Positions 7,652 to 18,221 are shown, numbered from the stretch's first letter. The stretch is DNA of 64,000 nucleotides from Neptunomonas phycophila (GCF_001922575.1 NZ_MRCI01000001.1:2046001-2110000); one strand, 5' to 3'. The notes: generated by a model not told the origin, from the sequence alone. Program-made: numbers and translations.

Positions 7652-10600
7652 ATGTTTACTAAAATACTGATCGCGAACCGTGGTGCTATTGCCACCCGTA
7701 TCATTCGCACACTCAAAGCCATGCAAATTACTAGTGTTGCTGTTTATGCCGAGTGTGACGCGGATAGTTTGCATGTACAGCAGGCAGACGAGGCCTACTC
7801 CCTAGGCGAAGGTTCTGCAGCGGATACGTATTTAAACCAAGATAAAATTTTTGACATCGCCCGGCGATCAAAAGCGCAAGCGATTCACCCTGGATATGGA
7901 TTCCTCAGTGAGAACGCCGGCTTTGTCGAAGCATGTGAAGCCAACAACCTATGCTTTATAGGGCCCAAACCCGAGCAGATTCGCAAGTTTGGCCTTAAAC
8001 ACGAAGCACGAGCTCTCGCGATCAATGCAAACGTTCCATTATTACCCGGTACAGAATTATTAGCTGATATCGAAGAAGCTACAACAGCAGCTGAGCATAT
8101 TGGTTACCCCGTAATGCTCAAAACTACAGCAGGCGGCGGTGGTATTGGTATGCAGCTGTGCCACAGCAGCGACGAGCTTGTTCGCGCATTTGATTCGATC
8201 AAGCGGTTAGGTGCTAATAACTTTTCTGATGATGGCGTCTTTCTTGAAAAATTTATCGCAAAAGCGCGTCACATTGAAGTACAGATGTTTGGCGATGGTG
8301 AGGGGGGCGCACTAGCGATTGGCGAACGAGATTGTTCTAGTCAGCGCCGCAACCAAAAAGTGGTTGAAGAATGCCCAGCTCCTAACTTACCAGCCAGCGT
8401 TGCCAAACAGTTACATGAGACCGCTGAGTCTTTGTTCCGACATGCCCACTATCGCGGCGCAGGAACCGTCGAATTCATCGTGGATGCCGACACAAATGCG
8501 TTTTACTTTTTAGAGGTCAACACTCGCCTGCAAGTGGAGCACGGCGTAACCGAAATGGTTTATGAGATCGACCTCGTCGAATGGATGGTAAAACTAGCCG
8601 CAAACGAATTACGGGATATAGAGCGTTTACGCCCACAATTATCGCCGTCAGGCCATGCAATCCAAGTTCGCGTTTATGCTGAAGATCCCTACAAAAACTT
8701 CCAACCCAGTGCCGATAAACTAACCCAAGTAGAGTTTCCTTGCGGTGAGGGTATCCGTATTGACCATTGGATTGAGGCGGGTATTGAAATACCACCGTAT
8801 TTTGATCCTATGCTGGCGAAAATTATTGTACATGCTGACGACCGCCCTAAAGCACTTTCGCGTTTATCCAATACACTTGCCAGCACTCATATTTATGGCT
8901 GCGTCACCAACATTAGTTACTTAAGCGCCTTGGCAGTTGATCCAACCTTAACGCAAGGTAAGGTGACTACACGCTACCTCAACGACTTCCGTTTTACACC
9001 TAGCCGTATTGATGTGCTTCAAGGAGGCACACAAACGACCATCCAAGATGTACCCGGAAGACGAGGTTACTGGGACGTTGGTGTTCCGCCCTCAGGTCCA
9101 TTTGATACACGATCATTCAGGCTAGCCAATCGTTTACTCAACAACACAGAAAATAGTGCTGGTCTCGAAATTGCCGTTCAAGGTCCACAGCTGTTGTTTA
9201 GCACAGAGACGACCATTGCCATCACGGGTGCTCAGATTAGCGCCGAACTGGATGGTAAGGCTGTGCCTATGTGGCAAACCGTACCAGTGCAGGCCGGACA
9301 AACACTCACGCTTGGGCGTATAAAGGAGCAAGGAGCACGGGCCTATTTAGCGGTTAAAGGCGGAATCGACTGTCCCGAATACTTGGGGTCACGTTCCACA
9401 TTTACCCTAGGCCAATTTGGTGGCCATAACGGCAGATCCTTGCGAGCTGGAGATGTGCTCTCAATGGATGAGTCTTGCTGCCAACAAACCACACCAGACA
9501 GAGTAAGCCCAGAAGCACTCTATTCTGAGTTACTCCCTTCCAGTCAAGAAGCACCCTGGACTATACGCGTTATATACGGGCCTCATGGAGCCCCCGACTT
9601 CTTTACCGAAGAAGATATCACCACCTTCTTGGCGCATGAGTGGGAGGTCCATTACAACTCCAGCCGCACAGGCGTGCGTTTGATCGGCCCCAAACCTGAC
9701 TGGGCTCGTAAAGATGGCGGAGAAGCCGGCCTGCATCCGTCTAATATCCATGACAATGCTTACGCCTTTGGAACCATCGACTTCACAGGCGATATGCCTG
9801 TTATTTTAGGCCCCGACGGCCCTTCACTCGGTGGGTTTGTTTGCCCGGCTACCGTCATCACAGCCGATTTATGGAAACTGGGTCAGCTCAAAGCCGGAGA
9901 TAAAATAGCCTTTCACCCTGTCAGTATCGAAGAAGCCGTCCAATTAGAAGCGACGCAAAATCAAGCGATTGAAAGCCTAACACCCATAGTTAGTCACTAT
10001 AAAACGGCTGATATTCGCTCACCTATCGTAGCGCACTTGTCCGCCGATCGTGTCGGTGACGATGTCGTTTACCGCACCGCTGGCGATCATTTTTTACTTG
10101 TCGAATATGGAGACAAAGTACTTGATATCCGTTTGCGGTTTAGAGCGCATGCCCTCATGCAATGGCTTCAGCAAAACCCCTTAACAGGCATGGCCGAGCT
10201 CACCCCGGGTATCCGCTCATTACAAATACATTATGACAGCCAGCAACTCAGCTTATCGGATTTGTTAACTCACCTTCAAACAGGCGAGCTTGCACTATAC
10301 GCACAACTTACCGAACTATCGGTGCCTTCTCGCATAGTACACATTCCCTTATCTTGGGATGATGATGCTTGTCGTCTGGCGATAGAAAAGTATGATCAAT
10401 CCGTACGCAAAAACGCGCCATGGAGCCCAAGTAATTTAGAGTTCATCCGCCGAATTAACGGGTTAGATAGCATTGAGGATGTTAAATCTATTGTTTATGA
10501 CGCCTCATACCTAGTTATGGGACTAGGCGATGTTTATTTAGGCGCGCCTGTAGCCACACCGGTCGACCCTCGCCACCGCCTAGTGACTACAAAATACAAC

Positions 10601-11272
10601 CCGGCTCGTACCTGGACTGCCGAAAACTCTGTGGGTATTGGCGGCTCATATATGTGTGTATACGGTATGGAAGGCCCCGGAGGATATCAGTTTGTTGGAC
10701 GGACACTGCAAATGTGGAACCGTTTTAAACAAACTAAAGAATTTGAACAGCCTTGGTTATTGCGCTTTTTTGATCAAATCCGATTCTATGAAGTATCGCA
10801 TGACGAGCTTACTCAAATACGCAAGGACTTCCCGCAAGGCCGTTACCCCCTTCGCATTGAAGAGACTTGCTTTAGTTTATCTGAATACGAGGCTTTCTTA
10901 GCTGACAACACAGCCGCTACCGAACAATTCACAGAACAACGCCAACAAGCCTTTAGTGACGAGCTTGCACGCTGGCATCGCGATGGGCAGTTTAATTACA
11001 CCGCGCAAGAACAAACAATCCAACAGACAGAAGCACAATGGCCTGAATCCAGTACCGTTATCGACTCCCCTGTATCAGGGAGCGTGTGGCAATCCAGTGT
11101 CACAGTGGGTGACACCGTTAGCGCAGGCCAAGAACTACTCATACTCGAATCCATGAAAATGGAAATCCCCATTTATGCGCCAACGGCAGGCACTGTTACT
11201 CACGTTTTAGTCTCTTCTGGCCAACAAATGCAGGCAGGGCACGCTCTTATTGTTATGGAGGAATCCGCATGA
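7652..11272 (+). CDS. Guanidine (urea) carboxylase, biotin-dependent
   Basis: 1206 aa single-chain carboxylase. It contains biotin carboxylase with ATP-grasp (about 1-450), a KipA/AHS2-like and a KipI/AHS1-like carboxyltransferase part (about 455-1100) and a C-terminal biotinyl domain with LILESMKMEI, biotin lysine K1169. It carboxylates guanidine (or urea) using bicarbonate and ATP. No allophanate hydrolase is fused; that activity is the next gene, which overlaps by 4 bp. The riboswitch and DUF1989 pair favour guanidine; substrate-deciding residues of the carboxyltransferase site would need alignment with characterised enzymes. Confidence 0.93.
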   Translation: MFTKILIANRGAIATRIIRTLKAMQITSVAVYAECDADSLHVQQADEAYSLGEGSAADTYLNQDKIFDIARRSKAQAIHPGYGFLSENAGFVEACEANNLCFIGPKPEQIRKFGLKHEARALAINANVPLLPGTELLADIEEATTAAEHIGYPVMLKTTAGGGGIGMQLCHSSDELVRAFDSIKRLGANNFSDDGVFLEKFIAKARHIEVQMFGDGEGGALAIGERDCSSQRRNQKVVEECPAPNLPASVAKQLHETAESLFRHAHYRGAGTVEFIVDADTNAFYFLEVNTRLQVEHGVTEMVYEIDLVEWMVKLAANELRDIERLRPQLSPSGHAIQVRVYAEDPYKNFQPSADKLTQVEFPCGEGIRIDHWIEAGIEIPPYFDPMLAKIIVHADDRPKALSRLSNTLASTHIYGCVTNISYLSALAVDPTLTQGKVTTRYLNDFRFTPSRIDVLQGGTQTTIQDVPGRRGYWDVGVPPSGPFDTRSFRLANRLLNNTENSAGLEIAVQGPQLLFSTETTIAITGAQISAELDGKAVPMWQTVPVQAGQTLTLGRIKEQGARAYLAVKGGIDCPEYLGSRSTFTLGQFGGHNGRSLRAGDVLSMDESCCQQTTPDRVSPEALYSELLPSSQEAPWTIRVIYGPHGAPDFFTEEDITTFLAHEWEVHYNSSRTGVRLIGPKPDWARKDGGEAGLHPSNIHDNAYAFGTIDFTGDMPVILGPDGPSLGGFVCPATVITADLWKLGQLKAGDKIAFHPVSIEEAVQLEATQNQAIESLTPIVSHYKTADIRSPIVAHLSADRVGDDVVYRTAGDHFLLVEYGDKVLDIRLRFRAHALMQWLQQNPLTGMAELTPGIRSLQIHYDSQQLSLSDLLTHLQTGELALYAQLTELSVPSRIVHIPLSWDDDACRLAIEKYDQSVRKNAPWSPSNLEFIRRINGLDSIEDVKSIVYDASYLVMGLGDVYLGAPVATPVDPRHRLVTTKYNPARTWTAENSVGIGGSYMCVYGMEGPGGYQFVGRTLQMWNRFKQTKEFEQPWLLRFFDQIRFYEVSHDELTQIRKDFPQGRYPLRIEETCFSLSEYEAFLADNTAATEQFTEQRQQAFSDELARWHRDGQFNYTAQEQTIQQTEAQWPESSTVIDSPVSGSVWQSSVTVGDTVSAGQELLILESMKMEIPIYAPTAGTVTHVLVSSGQQMQAGHALIVMEESA

Positions 11273-13110
11273 ACACATCCACGTCAACACAACGCCTAGG
11301 GGCGGCTAAACAGCCGATGACAATCAGCGAACTGCGCGCAGACTACCTAGCAGGTAAACAAACGCCTGAGTCGCTCATCGCTGATATTCACGCACGAGCC
11401 GCTGAAGTATCCCACTACAATATTTGGATTCATCTTCTCACCAATAGCGAGATTCAAATCTATTTAGACGCATTACAACACAAACCGATAGAGACTCATC
11501 CTCTTTGGGGGATTCCATTCGCAATAAAAGATAATATCGATTTAGCGCATATTCCGACCACAGCTGGTTGCGAAGCCTTTGCCTATACCCCCACGCAATC
11601 AGCTAAAGTGGTTCAACAACTGATTGATGCTGGCGCTATTCCAGTCGGCAAGACGAACTTAGATCAGTTCGCTACCGGCCTAAATGGCACACGATCACCT
11701 ATTGGGCCTTGCCATAACAGTTTTGACCCCGCCTATGTCAGTGGAGGTTCCAGTTCTGGCTCATCCGTCGCGGTAGGTTTGGGCCTAGCAACGTTTAGCC
11801 TTGGAACGGATACCGCAGGCTCTGGACGGGTTCCGGCTTGCTTTAATAACCTCATCGGCCTGAAACCTTCTGTCGGTCTTCTTTCCGCTACGGGGATGGT
11901 ACCGGCTTGCCGAAGCCTCGACTGCATGACCGTCTTCGCATACAACACAGACGATGCCAACACAGTGCTCTCGGTTGCCGAAGGTTTTGATCTTACCGAT
12001 GGCTATAGCCGCGCTAATCCATACAGTAATCAAACACGACAATACGGATTAAGATCAGGCCCGCTCAAAGTGGGTATTATCCCGAAAGAACAACTTAACT
12101 TTTTTGGCAGTGATGCTTACGAAAAAGCCTATTTTGATACGATCAATACGCTCTCATCTAACGGCTTTGAACTGATAGAGATTGATTATGCACCTTTCGA
12201 TGAAGCGGCTAAGCTCCTATACGAAGGCCCTTGGGTGACTGAACGCTACCTTGCCGCGCAACCCATTATTGATGAGCAGCCTGAGCAGGTATTCCCGGTA
12301 GTTCGCCAAATTATTGAACAAGGTAGCCAACCTAAAGCCACTGACTTGTTTAGCGCCGAGTACCGCCTGCATGACCTAAAGCAAGTTTGCTACGCGCAAT
12401 TAAATGCATTGGATTGCCTGCTAACCCCCACAGCTGGGCGCCACTTTACTATTGAAGAAATGCTAGCCGAACCCATATTGCATAATAGCCAACTGGGTTA
12501 TTACACCAACTTTATGAACCTATTGGATATGGCCTCGATTGCCGTACCGACCCAATTTACTGCCGACGGAATGCCTTTTGGTATTACATTAGTAGGCGCC
12601 GCACTCAGCGACCGTGCTTTGCTATCCATTGCAAACCGCGTACAACAGACATTCCCCTTACCCACAGGTGCTTTTAATTGTCCGCAACCGGCTTTAACAC
12701 AATCAAATGTTGCTGATAGCCGTGTCATTAACGTGATGGTATGCGGCGCTCACCTTAGCGGACAACCCTTAAATTGGCAGCTTACTGAGAGAGGCGCTGT
12801 TTTATTGGAAGCAACAACAACGTCACCGAATTACAAAATGGTGGCGTTAGCAGGAGGTCCTCCATTACGTCCCGGGCTTATTTATACCGACAGCAACGAT
12901 GGCGCTGCCATTGAAGTTGAGATATGGGCAATGCCGTCCGAGCAGTTTGGAAGCTTTGTGGCGGGTATTCCAGAACCCTTGGGGATAGGTAAAGTCGAAC
13001 TGTTAGATGGTCGACGGGTGGCCGGCTTCATTTGCGAGCCTATCGGTACACAAGGTGCTACAGACATTACTCACTTTGGAGGCTGGAGAGCTTATTTAGC
13101 AAGCTTGTAA
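11269..13110 (+). CDS. atzF: Allophanate hydrolase
   Basis: 613 aa amidase-signature enzyme splitting allophanate into ammonia and carbon dioxide, the last step of the guanidine route. The amidase signature is seen as GGSSSGSSVAVGLG with the downstream TDTAGSGRVPACFNN, and the catalytic Lys lies in IPFAIKDNID. A C-terminal domain (from about residue 480) matches the extra domain of AtzF. ATG at 11269 overlaps the carboxylase stop (ATGA), indicating translational coupling. No transporter gene is included in the operon. Confidence 0.93.
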   Translation: MNTSTSTQRLGAAKQPMTISELRADYLAGKQTPESLIADIHARAAEVSHYNIWIHLLTNSEIQIYLDALQHKPIETHPLWGIPFAIKDNIDLAHIPTTAGCEAFAYTPTQSAKVVQQLIDAGAIPVGKTNLDQFATGLNGTRSPIGPCHNSFDPAYVSGGSSSGSSVAVGLGLATFSLGTDTAGSGRVPACFNNLIGLKPSVGLLSATGMVPACRSLDCMTVFAYNTDDANTVLSVAEGFDLTDGYSRANPYSNQTRQYGLRSGPLKVGIIPKEQLNFFGSDAYEKAYFDTINTLSSNGFELIEIDYAPFDEAAKLLYEGPWVTERYLAAQPIIDEQPEQVFPVVRQIIEQGSQPKATDLFSAEYRLHDLKQVCYAQLNALDCLLTPTAGRHFTIEEMLAEPILHNSQLGYYTNFMNLLDMASIAVPTQFTADGMPFGITLVGAALSDRALLSIANRVQQTFPLPTGAFNCPQPALTQSNVADSRVINVMVCGAHLSGQPLNWQLTERGAVLLEATTTSPNYKMVALAGGPPLRPGLIYTDSNDGAAIEVEIWAMPSEQFGSFVAGIPEPLGIGKVELLDGRRVAGFICEPIGTQGATDITHFGGWRAYLASL

Positions 13111-13129
13111 ACCGACCTCCCTAATATGC

Positions 13130-13163
13130 AAAGCCAATCAAAAGCCCGACAATGATTGGCTTT
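13130..13163. terminator. Terminator hairpin between atzF and the alkA-like gene
   Basis: AAAGCCAATCA (13130-13140) pairs perfectly with TGATTGGCTTT (13153-13163), loop 12 nt. It includes the stop codon and last codons of the convergent glycosylase gene. Confidence 0.7.
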
Positions 13164-14049
13164 GCCATAAATGAGCTGCAATTAATGCCCGCCAAGGTGA
13201 GAACTGATTGAGCCACTTTTCGGTGTCTTTTGCGCTTGGCGGCTCATCTAGCGACAAGAACGGTTGCAAATTACGTCTTACCGCAACATCTCCATGTAAT
13301 GAACCATCCAGCCATGCATATCCACGAAGTAACGCATAGCTAACCGTCCACGGACCAATCCCCTTAATGGCAACTAACTTGTCTACCACACGTTGCATCT
13401 CAGTTTGGGATGATACATGGACTGGTAACAAATCGTACTCTACCACCCCCTCGCAAACGCGTATCATGGTGGCCGCTTTGTTTTGCGAGAAGCCAGAAGC
13501 TCTTAACCCGTCATGCCCTAGTAAGAGCAAATCATTGGCATCTGGATAAGCGTGCGATAGTGCCTCCCCAGTTAACGATTGACCCGCCGATATAATCATC
13601 CGGCGCCGAATACTAACAGCAGCGGCAACACTAATTTGCTGACCAATGATGGCCCAACTCAGTGCCTCAAATGGAGTTGCCGTTTGCGGCACACGCAAAC
13701 CTCGTTGCCGTTGTATAAGCTCCCCTACTTGAGGGTGATCAGAAAATTTATGTTCAAACTCCCCACTCGATTGCCTTAGTCCTAGCATATGAATAGCTAG
13801 ATGCTCGATCGGCTCATTCTCCAATGCCCCCTTATTTACAAGCGGGCCACTCCCAGCGACCTTAGCGCTAACCTGTACCGTCTTATTACCAAACATAAAA
13901 GTTAACACTACCGGCTTAGCGTTGAGCATGATTGCCTTTTGCAAAGTGCGCTCAGTGATCTGCTCGGAGACAATAGCGTTATCGCGTCGGTGAAAAGATA
14001 AAAATGCATCAACAGAAAAATTATCAGGTAGCTCAATGTGTACTGTCAT
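13138..14049 (-). CDS. DNA-3-methyladenine glycosylase II (AlkA-like)
   Basis: 303 aa helix-hairpin-helix base-excision glycosylase. The HhH motif LVAIKGIGPWTVSYALLRG is followed by HGDVAVRRNL, which contains the likely catalytic aspartate. The region from about residue 110 (PFEALSWAIIGQQISVAAA) is typical of the AlkA/3mg superfamily. The start is set at ATG 14049 with GGTGG upstream; a TTG at 14064 is in frame but less likely. No Ada-type domain is fused. It removes alkylated purines. Confidence 0.85.
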   Translation of the reverse strand: MTVHIELPDNFSVDAFLSFHRRDNAIVSEQITERTLQKAIMLNAKPVVLTFMFGNKTVQVSAKVAGSGPLVNKGALENEPIEHLAIHMLGLRQSSGEFEHKFSDHPQVGELIQRQRGLRVPQTATPFEALSWAIIGQQISVAAAVSIRRRMIISAGQSLTGEALSHAYPDANDLLLLGHDGLRASGFSQNKAATMIRVCEGVVEYDLLPVHVSSQTEMQRVVDKLVAIKGIGPWTVSYALLRGYAWLDGSLHGDVAVRRNLQPFLSLDEPPSAKDTEKWLNQFSPWRALIAAHLWQSQSLSGF

Positions 14050-14254
14050 TCGAATAACCACCAAAAAGCCGTACTCTAGGTGACCTTAGCTATTTGCTTT
14101 TTTAAAGCGAACGCTAAGCAACTGAAGACTAGATTACACTGTTCCAATCTCACTGCATCAAATCATTTCCCATTCTGAAACTTCTAGCACAAAATACGCT
14201 TCTTACATGATGCCTGATCGTGTTCGTAACGATCGATAACAGGACTTAACGACA

Positions 14255-15445
14255 TTGGACACATCAATCACTCATTCGACACCACCTAAGGCAGGACTTG
14301 TGTGGGTTGTTATTGCGCTTGCTTTGGGTACATTTGCGCTGGGTACGACAGAGTTCGCATCCATGACAATGGTGCCATACATTGCCGAAAACCTAGGGGT
14401 TGGTGTTGAGCATGTTAGTTATGCTATCAGTGCTTATGCCTTAGGCGTGGTGGTTGGTTCACCTATTATAATGGTGATGACCGTAAGGGTTAGGCGCCGC
14501 AAATTACTTCTTATACTTACAGCCGCTATGGCGGTTGCCAACGGTTTAAGTGCCCTATCACCATCGTTGGGGTGGTTAGTGTTTTTTCGCTTCCTCAGTG
14601 GTTTATCTCACGGAGCCTACTTTGGCACAGCTATGCTGCTTGCCGCGTCTCTGGTCCCCTCGACAATGAAAGCACGTGTTATGTCGCAGGTATTTTTAGG
14701 GTTGACCATTGCCACTATCGCCGGTGTTCCTTTAGCCACCTGGATGGGACAAAACATTGGCTGGCGTTGGAGTTTCGTTATGGTCACGTTACTTTTTATC
14801 ATGGCAGCCATCATGATTTATGTCTTTGCGCCTAACCCACCCGCTAAAGAAGGCGCTAGTCCGTTAAAAGAACTAGAAACGCTCAAAAGCCGCGAAGTGT
14901 GGTACACCCTAGGTATAGCTGCCATTGGCGGTGGCGGCCTTTTTTGTGTTTATACCTATCTTTCAGAAACACTAAGACAAGTAACCCACGCTCCGGCAGC
15001 CTGGATACCTATTATGATGGTCATCTTTGGTTTGGGTTCAACCATCGGTAATTTAGTCAGTGGCTGGGCGGCCGATAAGTCCACAATGAAAGCGGCACTG
15101 TTCATACTTATTTTTTCTGCCATTGTACTGGCTATCTACCCCAGCGCAGCGGGCAGCCTACTCACACTAGTGCCGGTCGTTTTTCTGATTGGTTGCAGCA
15201 TAGGCCTTGCCGCCATTATCCAACCTCGCCTCATGGATATCGCGCCCGAAGGTCAAGCTATGGCGGGTGCACTCGTACAATGTGCTTTTAACTTAGCTAA
15301 CGCCATTGGCCCTTGGGCGGGTAGCTTAGTGATCACAGCGGGATTCAGTATTGCTGATACAGGCTATGCCGCATCATTTCTCAGTGTATGTGGATTGGTG
15401 ATGTGGTGGCTGGCGATGCGAGAAGGCAAGAAAAAAGCGCTGTAG
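14255..15445 (+). CDS. MFS transporter, AraJ/DHA1-like
   Basis: 396 aa with 12 predicted membrane helices. The N-terminal LALGTFALGTTEFASMTM and loop RVRRRKLLLI resemble sugar-efflux or AraJ-like drug:H+ antiporters. The start appears to be TTG at 14255, with AGGA about 9 nt upstream; no later ATG preserves the first helix. Its substrate cannot be told from sequence, and it is separated from the guanidine operon by the convergent glycosylase. Confidence 0.85.
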   Translation: MDTSITHSTPPKAGLVWVVIALALGTFALGTTEFASMTMVPYIAENLGVGVEHVSYAISAYALGVVVGSPIIMVMTVRVRRRKLLLILTAAMAVANGLSALSPSLGWLVFFRFLSGLSHGAYFGTAMLLAASLVPSTMKARVMSQVFLGLTIATIAGVPLATWMGQNIGWRWSFVMVTLLFIMAAIMIYVFAPNPPAKEGASPLKELETLKSREVWYTLGIAAIGGGGLFCVYTYLSETLRQVTHAPAAWIPIMMVIFGLGSTIGNLVSGWAADKSTMKAALFILIFSAIVLAIYPSAAGSLLTLVPVVFLIGCSIGLAAIIQPRLMDIAPEGQAMAGALVQCAFNLANAIGPWAGSLVITAGFSIADTGYAASFLSVCGLVMWWLAMREGKKKAL

Positions 15446-15510
15446 CCGGAACGTTAATACACGCCACAAGGTTAGCAAAAGCCGCTCGGCACAATAATGT
15501 GGTAAAACAC

Positions 15511-15537
15511 CGCTCACGCAAGTAATCTGCGTGAGCG
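15511..15537. terminator. Bidirectional terminator
   Basis: CGCTCACGCA (15511-15520) and TGCGTGAGCG (15528-15537) form a perfect 10-bp stem with a 7-nt loop, between the convergent MFS and FAD-dehydrogenase genes. U-runs are poor. Confidence 0.7.
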
Positions 15538-15552
15538 ATTGACTAACTTATG

Positions 15553-17157
15553 CTATCGCTGCGCATTGATGCTCAACGCCATTGCTTCTGCTACTTTAAT
15601 GCCATCTATTGCCGCCGACATGATCCCACCAGCATAACCGGCGCCCTCTCCTGCCGGAAATAAACCTTTTGTACTTATGCTCTGGAAGTCTGGGCCTCGC
15701 TTAATACAAATAGGCGCTGACGTTCGCGTTTCAACGCCAGTTAACAGCGCATCGTCCAGTGCAAAGCCTTTTATTTTACGGTTAAATGCGGGTATCGCTT
15801 CGCGTATAGCGTCAATACAAAAATCAGGTAACGCGTGAGACAAGTCGGTTAATTTAATGCCCGGCTTAAATGAAGGCTCCACCGTACCAAGTGCTTCAGA
15901 AGATACCCCTTTAAGAAAGTCCCCTACTTTTTGGGCTGGGGCATCATAGTTTTCACCACCTAACCGATAGGCGTTGCTTTCTAACTGACGCTGGAACTCA
16001 ATACCCGCCAGAGGGCCGCCCGGGTAGTCCGTTGGGTCTATGCCAACAACAATGGCGCTGTTCGCATTACGCTCCGCTCGCGAGTACTGACTCATGCCAT
16101 TAGTGACTACACGGTTCTCCTCTGATGTGGCCGCCACTACCGTGCCTCCAGGACACATACAGAAACTATAAACTGAACGACCACCTTTACAATGGTGTAC
16201 TAGCTTATAATCAGCAGCCCCTAAAATCTCATTACCTGCATTAGGTCCAAAACGGGCTTCGTCAATTAGTGATTGCTGGTGCTCAATACGGAAGCCAACC
16301 GAAAACGGCTTCGCTTCGATGTATACGTCCTTTGCATGCAGCATTTCGAAGGTATCACGCGCACTGTGGCCAATGGCTAGAGCAACATGGCTCGATTTAA
16401 TGACCTCACCATTTGCTAACACCACACCTGAAATTTTTCCGTCCTCGATTTGGATATCATCAACACGTGCACTAAAGCGTATCTCACCACCGAGTTCGAT
16501 AATACGGGCGCGCATTTTCTCTACCATAGAAACTAAACGAAAAGTGCCTATGTGTGGTTTACTCACAAACAGGATCTCTTCGGGCGCTCCGGCTTCTACA
16601 AACTCATGCAGTACTTTACGGCTATAGTGGTTGGGATCTTTTACTTGGCTGTATAGCTTACCGTCAGAGAAAGTACCGGCACCGCCTTCACCAAATTGTA
16701 CGTTGGATTCAGTATTCAGTATCTTTTTGCGCCAGAAGCCAAATGTATCTTTAGTGCGCTCGCGCACTTCTTTACCACGGTCGAGAATAATCGGCTTGTA
16801 ACCCATTTGAGCCAAAACCAAGCCAGCTAGCAAACCACAAGGGCCAAAACCTATAACAATAGGACGCTCTTCCAGTTGTTTTGGTGCTTGTGCAACAAAC
16901 TTGTAGCTCATGTCGGGTGTGGGTTTAACTAACTGATGATCTGCAAATTTTTCGAGCAAGCTCTCATTTTTGGTCGTTTCTACATCCAATGTGTAGATAA
17001 GAATAATATTTGTTTTTTTACGGGCATCATAACCACGCCGGTGTATGTGGTAACTGATGAGTTCGTGGTCATTAATCGATAAAAACGCAAGCACCGCAGA
17101 GCGTATAGCAGACTCATCGTGATCTAAGGGTAGTTGAATATTTGTAAGGCGTATCAT
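15553..17157 (-). CDS. Uncharacterised FAD-dependent dehydrogenase (COG2509 type)
   Basis: 534 aa. An N-terminal small domain (about 1-95) precedes a Rossmann FAD-binding motif in IVIGFGPCGLLAGLVLAQMG and a second flavin segment QFGEGGAGTFSDGKL. The C-terminus has FPAGEGAGYAGGIMSAAIDG. This set matches the widely conserved COG2509 oxidoreductases, whose substrate is unknown. ATG 17157 with GGAAG 6 nt upstream is preferred over a TTG four codons earlier. Confidence 0.88.
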   Translation of the reverse strand: MIRLTNIQLPLDHDESAIRSAVLAFLSINDHELISYHIHRRGYDARKKTNIILIYTLDVETTKNESLLEKFADHQLVKPTPDMSYKFVAQAPKQLEERPIVIGFGPCGLLAGLVLAQMGYKPIILDRGKEVRERTKDTFGFWRKKILNTESNVQFGEGGAGTFSDGKLYSQVKDPNHYSRKVLHEFVEAGAPEEILFVSKPHIGTFRLVSMVEKMRARIIELGGEIRFSARVDDIQIEDGKISGVVLANGEVIKSSHVALAIGHSARDTFEMLHAKDVYIEAKPFSVGFRIEHQQSLIDEARFGPNAGNEILGAADYKLVHHCKGGRSVYSFCMCPGGTVVAATSEENRVVTNGMSQYSRAERNANSAIVVGIDPTDYPGGPLAGIEFQRQLESNAYRLGGENYDAPAQKVGDFLKGVSSEALGTVEPSFKPGIKLTDLSHALPDFCIDAIREAIPAFNRKIKGFALDDALLTGVETRTSAPICIKRGPDFQSISTKGLFPAGEGAGYAGGIMSAAIDGIKVAEAMALSINAQR

Positions 17158-17385
17158 GTTGGCTTCCACACACGCGGCGCTAGTTTCGTAAAATTAGACC
17201 GAGGGTTACTTAGTTATAGTAAAGGCCGCATTTTACTGACTTATCAGCGCGGTGTCCCTGTTAGCAACAAAAACACCTAAATTGTTGTGAACTGTTCTGC
17301 TCATAACGAAGCAATCTGTATCTACTCATCCCTGCCACGCAATGCTAATGTGCGCCCCTTTGGTTTGTTCCACGGAGCGGTCGTT

Positions 17386-18162
17386 GTGTTTGAAATTGTA
17401 TTTTTATTTGTTGCAGGCTTTTTAGGCGGCATTCTTAACTCCATTGCCGGTGGAGGTAGTTTTATTACCTTCCCAGCCCTTATTTTTATGGGGATCCCCC
17501 CTGTCAGCGCAAACGCCACCAATACTTTTGCGTCATCGGCTGGTTATTTAAGCGGTACGTTTGCTTTGCGCCAAGAGCTGATAGAGCACAAAGCGGAACT
17601 TCCTAAAATCTTAGTACTGAGTTTGATTGGCGGACTAGCAGGCGCGTATTTACTGCTGCACACCTCTGATGCAACCTTCAGACAAGCGATACCATGGCTA
17701 TTATTATTTGCGACAGTGATGTTTATTTGGGGGGGCGATGTAAACCGTTGGCTCAAACATACCGCCTCGCATCATAAACATGCATCCGCATTGGGTGGTT
17801 TTTTATTAAGTTTGTTATTAATTGGCGTATCCACATACGGCGGTTTTTTTAATGCCGGTTTAGGCATTATAAGCCTAAGCTATTTAGCCTTAGCGGGTTA
17901 TACCAACATTAACGCAATGAACGGAATCAAGTTATTGGTTTCATCAGCGGTATCAATCATTGCGGTAGCATTATTTATCTGGGACGGCGTCATCGCTTGG
18001 TACGCGGGTACGCTAGTGCTACTGGGGACGCTCACGGGGGGATATTTTGCAGCACATCTATCTCGTCGTTTGCCACAAAAAGGGGTTCGCGCTTTTGTCA
18101 TTGTGGCGAGTGTCGCTACAACCCTGTATTTCTTCTACGATGTGTACCTAGCCAGCCAGTAA
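17386..18162 (+). CDS. TSUP (TauE/SafE) family permease
   Basis: 258 aa integral membrane protein with the TSUP repeat start FLGGILNSIAGGGSFITFP and the second-half counterpart GGFFNAGLGIISL. The family moves sulfite, sulfoacetate and related organic anions; the substrate here is unknown. I set the start at GTG 17386 because GGAG lies 8 nt upstream and the family begins just before the first helix; a GTG at 17287 would add 33 unlikely residues. Confidence 0.85.
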   Translation: MFEIVFLFVAGFLGGILNSIAGGGSFITFPALIFMGIPPVSANATNTFASSAGYLSGTFALRQELIEHKAELPKILVLSLIGGLAGAYLLLHTSDATFRQAIPWLLLFATVMFIWGGDVNRWLKHTASHHKHASALGGFLLSLLLIGVSTYGGFFNAGLGIISLSYLALAGYTNINAMNGIKLLVSSAVSIIAVALFIWDGVIAWYAGTLVLLGTLTGGYFAAHLSRRLPQKGVRAFVIVASVATTLYFFYDVYLASQ

Positions 18163-18176
18163 AGTCACACCCAACA

Positions 18177-18208
18177 TTTGAGAAGAGCCGAACTGAGCTC
18201 TTCTCAAA
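18177..18208. terminator. Bidirectional terminator
   Basis: TTTGAGAAGAGC (18177-18188) pairs perfectly over 12 bp with GCTCTTCTCAAA (18197-18208), followed by CTTTTC. It lies between the convergent TSUP and GNAT-nitrilase genes. Confidence 0.85.
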
Positions 18209-18221
18209 CTTTTCAAAGCAA

